Origin: Gammaproteobacteria bacterium | GTDB lineage: Bacteria; Pseudomonadota; Gammaproteobacteria; Chromatiales; Chromatiaceae | Assembly (NCBI GenBank): GCA_020445415.1 | Contig: JAGRGP010000046.1 | Span: 1 to 59,173 of the forward strand | DNA length: 59,173 nucleotides | Reading direction: 5' to 3' | Shown here: positions 55,055-59,173 of the stretch, piece by piece | Numbering within the stretch: the first letter of the stretch is position 1 | Layout: every line of letters starts with the position of its first letter | Translations under genes and position numbers: made by a program | The notes under the pieces: model-generated | Told to the model about the DNA's origin: nothing | The model's input: only the letters and a program-made list of their open reading frames with translations | Databases searched by the model: none

Positions 55055-55148
55055 GAGGATATACCGCATAGCCGTGCATCGCCTTACCCCAGGCATGGAG
55101 TCACCCTATCCTCAGCATATCTTCGCCCTTACTTTGTATTGATATCCC

Positions 55149-58100
55149 TCAACGCTGCCGGTTATCGCGTTGTATTCCCCCATCCGGGACATGTCCATCC
55201 TGCTGAGAACCAGCCACTTGCGTCGGGAAGTCATTCAGTACCCCGGCCATTCCGGTGATTAGATTTGGGCCCTGAAACTCCATTAACTCAACGAAATTGA
55301 TTCCGTAGTCCAAAATCATGCGTTTAATGCCTGATGCGCGCGCCAACAAATCACTTGCCTCATCTCTCGGCACCGGGCGGCTGACCAGATAGCCTTGCAT
55401 TTCATCACAATGAAGATCTTGCAGAAAACGTAGCTGCTCGTCTGTCTCGACCCCTTCCGCAACCACCCGTAGCCCAAGGCTGTGACTCATTGCAATGATA
55501 GCACTGACGATCGCGGCATCGTTGGAGCCTTCCATAAAGTCGGAAATAAATGACCTATCGATTTTAACTTTATTGAGAGGAAACCGTTTCAAATAACTCA
55601 ACGAGGAATAACCCGTACCAAAATCATCCAGCGATATGCTCAGTCCAGCGTCACTGATTTTCCTCAAGGTAGCGATAGCCGTGTCCATACTTTGCATAAC
55701 CACCGTTTCGGTGATTTCCAATTCCAGGGCTGATGGTGGTATATCGATTTCCTTGACCAAGGCTATTATTTCATCTGCGAGATCAGGATTTCTGAATTCG
55801 ACCGGAGACAGATTGACCGCGACACTAACCGCGCCATAACCGGCCTCTTGCCAAGACCGGACTTGTCGACACGCCACCTGAATCACCCAACGACCAATCT
55901 CTTCAATTAAGCCTGTTTGCTCGGCCAAGGGGATAAACTCACCGGGCGGAACAATCCCCAGCTGGGGATGTTGCCAGCGCACCAGCGCTTCCATGCCCAG
56001 TATGTTTCCGTTGTTCAAGTCTACCTTGGGCTGGTAGTAGACCACCAGTTCACCCCGTTCGATGGCCCGATGTAATTCAGCCTCCAGTTTGATCTGCTTT
56101 CGGGCCCGCTGATTGATATCATCCCGGTAGAACTGGAACTTGCTCATGCCGGGTTCCCGCTCGGCCTCACGCATGGCGCTACTGGCGTTTCTCAACAATA
56201 TTTCAGGATCCTCTCCGTCAATTGGGAAAACACTCACCCCAATAGAGGCATTTAGAAAGACCTCCTCGCCTTCTACCTGGGCGGGCACTTTCAAGTTGGA
56301 GACAATGCGCTGCAGAATGCATGTGATAATTTCATTTTGCTGAATATCTGTCAGTAAAATCACAACCTCCTTCCTACCAAGCCGAGAGATTGTAAACAGC
56401 AACTCATCCTTATTCGCTAAGGTTACAGTATCTGTAAAACGCAGTGATTGCTTGATACGCGATATAACTGCTTTGGTAATCTTCTCACCAACCGACGCCC
56501 CCAACGTGTCGATAACACGCTGTAGTGCATCGATACTCACAATTAACAAAGCAATCTTTGTATCATGCCGTAAGCAACGCTTGATTGCCTGATCAATTCG
56601 ATCGTACAACAGCACACTATTTGGCACACATGATAGTTTTTCTGACACCAACCCCGACGCTTTCGGATACTGGTCCTGGCCGTCTGACGCGACGTCTACC
56701 GTGATCGCCTGATGGGAAGCCGTTATTAACTGTTCTGTTGGGGTGGAAATATCCACAGCAGGCAACTGTTCAGTACTGCCGCCCAACTCGCCCATTGCCA
56801 TCTCGCGGTCGGCTGTTGCCACCCTGGTATCTGAATGATTGACATCCATGGCCTGAGCAACCTTAATTTCATCACTCTGGTCCTCATCTTCCAAATCGCT
56901 AGACCAAGGTACCACCCGGTTGCGGCCGCCTTCTTTGGCCGCGTAAAGTGCCTTATCAGCCTGATTAATCAGTTCCTTGGGAGAAGTGGTATTTTCAGAT
57001 AGGACGGCAACACCAAAACTCGAGGTAATTCTAAGGGCACTGGTAAACTTTGCGCCCGATCCTTCCTGAACCGCCAGCCGCATTCGCTCACCGATTTCCA
57101 AACCGAAGTGAATATCCGCGCCGGGTAGAATGACGCAAAATTCTTCGCCGCCAAAACGTCCTACCAGGTCATTTGGACGGGAATTTTCGGTGAGAATCTT
57201 GGCCAAAAGCTTGATCACCTTATCACCCACTGAATGACCAAACCTATCATTCACCGACTTGAAGTGATCGATATCGACCATAATACAGCTGAGTTGATCT
57301 CCCTCTTCCCGTGCTTCGGAAAAAAGGGTTTCGAAACCCTGGAACAATGAACGTCGGTTCAACACGCCGGTCAGTGGATCCCGGGTTGCCAGAACCTGTA
57401 GCTCCTGATTCTGGCGGGTCACCTCACGTTTACTCTCCTCCAATTTGTCCAGTGTCCGTTGCAGCTCGTCGTTTTTGATCTCGATCTCGGTAATATCATC
57501 GAAGGTTACCAAAGCCCCCCGTATTTTACCGGCCGCCGCGGTAATAGGTGATGCATTTACTGCGAACGTATAGCTCTCTTTTAGGTCGGTTTTCAGCTTG
57601 ATTGTGACACCTTTAGGAACAGGTTTGCCGGCCAATAAATCCAGCCAAGGTAAGGTAGAAATCTTGCCGTCCGCTGCATTCATCTCCCAATTAAACTCAG
57701 CACTGCGCTTGCCAGTCAGATCTTTGGTAAGTATTCCTATTTTTCTCGAAAACGCCTGATTGGAAAATACGATAAAACCATCCTTGTCTACTATCAACAA
57801 GCCTTCGGCAAGGGTATCCAGCGCCTTGCGCACCCGCTCCGGGATGACTGAATCGGGATTCAATTCACGCATGGTGCGCTTTAGGAAAAACAAGTAGACC
57901 AGGAATCCCGCCAGTGCCATGAACATGACGACTGTGGTAAATGATTTATGCAGCAAGAACAGACCACCATCATCCAACAGTGGTGTAAACTTGATTTCCA
58001 CTGTCCCCCAGCTACCCTGTTCGTTGAACAGTGGAACCTGGACCTCCGTCGGTGTAGAGTGATCATCCGGCTGCAGTGTCCAGTGGCTTTCGTGGTCCCC

Positions 58101-58394
58101 ATATTCGACGAGCAGCTTATCCTTACTACGCACTGCCGCGGACACTACCGTTTCGTTCCTCTCCACGACCGATCGCAGGATCTCCTGCACACTAGCCAAA
58201 TGACGATTTTCGGTTTCGGATGACAGTTGTACCGCTAACGACTCGACAATCACTTTCCTAGAGCTGAGTTCCGCATTCTTTGTGTCTGGCACCAAACCCA
58301 ACAGATCGGTGATAAACAGCATGGCCACCGTCAGCATCACCAACCCAAAGCTGATCCTGACCAGAGGGGAACTAATGAATTTTGGCATCATCAT
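55149..58394 (-). CDS. Membrane-bound PAS-GGDEF-(degenerate GGDEF)-EAL protein
   Basis: A 1081-residue c-di-GMP turnover protein. A transmembrane helix at about 12-33, a periplasmic sensor region to about 150, a second helix about 152-172 and a PAS domain about 190-300 form the input half. The first GGDEF has GGEEF with an RxxD inhibitory site (RPND) five residues upstream, so it is predicted active. A second GGDEF-like domain follows (from YDRIDQAIKRCL) without the GGDEF signature. The EAL domain has EALVRW, LEITETVV, DDFGTGYSSL and GVETDEQL, all intact. Both synthesis and hydrolysis are possible. It lies 13 bp after a probable surface adhesin gene, in the same direction, suggesting control of that protein. 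Confidence 0.9.
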   Translation of the reverse strand: MMMPKFISSPLVRISFGLVMLTVAMLFITDLLGLVPDTKNAELSSRKVIVESLAVQLSSETENRHLASVQEILRSVVERNETVVSAAVRSKDKLLVEYGDHESHWTLQPDDHSTPTEVQVPLFNEQGSWGTVEIKFTPLLDDGGLFLLHKSFTTVVMFMALAGFLVYLFFLKRTMRELNPDSVIPERVRKALDTLAEGLLIVDKDGFIVFSNQAFSRKIGILTKDLTGKRSAEFNWEMNAADGKISTLPWLDLLAGKPVPKGVTIKLKTDLKESYTFAVNASPITAAAGKIRGALVTFDDITEIEIKNDELQRTLDKLEESKREVTRQNQELQVLATRDPLTGVLNRRSLFQGFETLFSEAREEGDQLSCIMVDIDHFKSVNDRFGHSVGDKVIKLLAKILTENSRPNDLVGRFGGEEFCVILPGADIHFGLEIGERMRLAVQEGSGAKFTSALRITSSFGVAVLSENTTSPKELINQADKALYAAKEGGRNRVVPWSSDLEDEDQSDEIKVAQAMDVNHSDTRVATADREMAMGELGGSTEQLPAVDISTPTEQLITASHQAITVDVASDGQDQYPKASGLVSEKLSCVPNSVLLYDRIDQAIKRCLRHDTKIALLIVSIDALQRVIDTLGASVGEKITKAVISRIKQSLRFTDTVTLANKDELLFTISRLGRKEVVILLTDIQQNEIITCILQRIVSNLKVPAQVEGEEVFLNASIGVSVFPIDGEDPEILLRNASSAMREAEREPGMSKFQFYRDDINQRARKQIKLEAELHRAIERGELVVYYQPKVDLNNGNILGMEALVRWQHPQLGIVPPGEFIPLAEQTGLIEEIGRWVIQVACRQVRSWQEAGYGAVSVAVNLSPVEFRNPDLADEIIALVKEIDIPPSALELEITETVVMQSMDTAIATLRKISDAGLSISLDDFGTGYSSLSYLKRFPLNKVKIDRSFISDFMEGSNDAAIVSAIIAMSHSLGLRVVAEGVETDEQLRFLQDLHCDEMQGYLVSRPVPRDEASDLLARASGIKRMILDYGINFVELMEFQGPNLITGMAGVLNDFPTQVAGSQQDGHVPDGGIQRDNRQR

Positions 58395-58406
58395 CCTTCC
58401 TCTCGG

Positions 58407-59173
58407 TCAATCGACCTCCTCCTGCTCAAAGATCTCTTCAACTTCATGTGTATCTTCTGATTCATCGTCCCGCTTTTTCGACTTTTTTGAACGATGAATC
58501 ACAGACGCTCCCAGAATCGGCAATGGATCCAGTTGTTTCCACAGCGGAGCCATGGACATGAACCCAGCCATAAGAGAACCCGCCCTGAGAACCCAGTTGA
58601 CAAATCCCGCGGAAAGACTCATCGTGACGCCAACCATCGCCTCTGAAGCCAAGCGCGACCCCTTTTGGTCCTCTTCCAACTCCCTGTCCAGATCGCGGTT
58701 CATCTCTTCAAGACCCCTGACGAAGGCGTCATTCTCCATTAGCGATGTTATTTGAAGTGGCATGTTCTCCGTGGTCTCAAACGGCGTAATGTTCAGATGG
58801 TTCAGGTCGATCGATTTGGGCGGAATAGGACGAAACACCACTCGCTGATAGTCGTTTCCACCATCCCTCCCAGACAGATCCGATACGACATTGGCAATGA
58901 GTGCTCCATCGATCGGTTGCAAAGTTGGCTCCTCTGCCACCATTGCCGCCAGCGCAGACTTGGAATCAACTTCGGACGACGTATCATCCGAGCCATCTTC
59001 ATCGGTCAGTAGTGCTTCGTCTTCGTTCTCATCATCTATTTCGTCTGACTCATCCTGGGCTTGATTATTCTCTTGATCGCCGTTCCCAGGCAGACTGTTT
59101 AGGCCACCTATGACTGCATTGCCTTCATTCCCGGAGCTGGAGGTATCGCCGGTGATGACCGCTTCGTCCTCGA
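58407..59173 (-). CDS. C-terminal part of a large acidic surface protein (partial, continues past the window)
   Basis: The frame is open to the window edge, giving the last 255 residues. The first 80 or so are extremely acidic and Asn/Ser/Gly-rich (for example DESDEIDDENEDEALLTDEDG). Next comes a conserved-looking tail with ENMPLQITSLMENDAFVRGLEEMNRDL, a hydrophobic SLSAGFVNWVLRAGSLMAGFMS, and WKQLDPLPILGAS. A charged end KKSKKRDDESED follows. A tail of hydrophobic RAGSL...PLW...DPLPIL form is typical of very large repeat proteins (cadherin, VCBS or DUF4347 type) of gammaproteobacteria. This assignment is by recollection of the pattern. An internal ATG at 58943 is not the real start. Confidence 0.65.
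   Translation of the reverse strand, partial: EDEAVITGDTSSSGNEGNAVIGGLNSLPGNGDQENNQAQDESDEIDDENEDEALLTDEDGSDDTSSEVDSKSALAAMVAEEPTLQPIDGALIANVVSDLSGRDGGNDYQRVVFRPIPPKSIDLNHLNITPFETTENMPLQITSLMENDAFVRGLEEMNRDLDRELEEDQKGSRLASEAMVGVTMSLSAGFVNWVLRAGSLMAGFMSMAPLWKQLDPLPILGASVIHRSKKSKKRDDESEDTHEVEEIFEQEEVD

Overview
The window looks like a chromosomal segment of a gammaproteobacterium that can respire nitrous oxide. The lineage is inferred from gene content and order: the cytochrome c4-dsbA-endonuclease/exonuclease/phosphatase-diguanylate cyclase block, RapA, the DUF3450/TtpC-type TonB cassette, a phasin and UPF0213. No rRNA or tRNA gene, CRISPR array or intact transposase was seen. Both ends cut genes: an ABC ATPase on the left and the C-terminus of a large acidic surface protein on the right.

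Left part (1-12.1 kb, mostly minus strand). A polyol (sorbitol/mannitol-type) ABC uptake operon (smoE-F-G-K order) lies downstream of its SorC-family regulator, with a perfect inverted-repeat operator and an intercistronic hairpin with a U-tract after the binding protein. Beyond the regulator is a decayed maltoporin-like outer-membrane channel gene, which was probably the outer-membrane partner of sugar uptake. Next come a small J-domain protein, a MITE-like element, a Na+/phosphate cotransporter with a PhoU domain, a DUF2950-DUF3300 pair, and MscL carrying a C-terminal zinc ribbon.

Middle left (12.2-22.9 kb, plus strand). A phasin sits behind an 18-bp perfect inverted repeat resembling a PhaR site. 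It is followed by a tungsten module: nuclease/phosphatase-fold protein, aldehyde:ferredoxin oxidoreductase, moaA, tupA, mobA. Then comes a TonB energising cassette (DUF3450, long ExbB/TtpC, short ExbB, ExbD, TonB).

Middle (23-34.5 kb). A lone LplT-like MFS protein is coupled to a HIT/GalT-fold phosphorylase-like protein. These are followed by yidD-zur, an unrecognised double-CxxC protein, the conserved dgcH-EEP-dsbA-cytochrome c4 block, then menA, a dihaem cytochrome c and a tiny WGR protein, and an RsmB/NOP-type RNA methyltransferase.

Nitrous-oxide reduction region (34.5-46.6 kb, minus strand). This is a clade II (atypical, Sec-exported) nos cluster: monohaem cytochrome, nosZ, paralogous monohaem cytochrome, dihaem cytochrome, nosB, nosD, nosG, nosH, nosF, nosL, nosY, and a PCu(A)C copper chaperone. 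Two perfect TTGAT-N4-ATCAA FNR/DNR-type boxes precede nosZ and the cytochrome-nosB operon. NosG/NosH and the cytochromes probably carry quinol electrons to NosZ; MenA at 31.6 kb could supply the low-potential quinone. NosDFY/NosL/PCu(A)C would mature the copper centres.

Right part (46.8-59.2 kb). RapA, Dgt, ThiC behind a TPP riboswitch, a Pcm-like methyltransferase, an HDOD protein, a large membrane-bound GGDEF-(degenerate GGDEF)-EAL protein, and the end of a probable giant adhesin.
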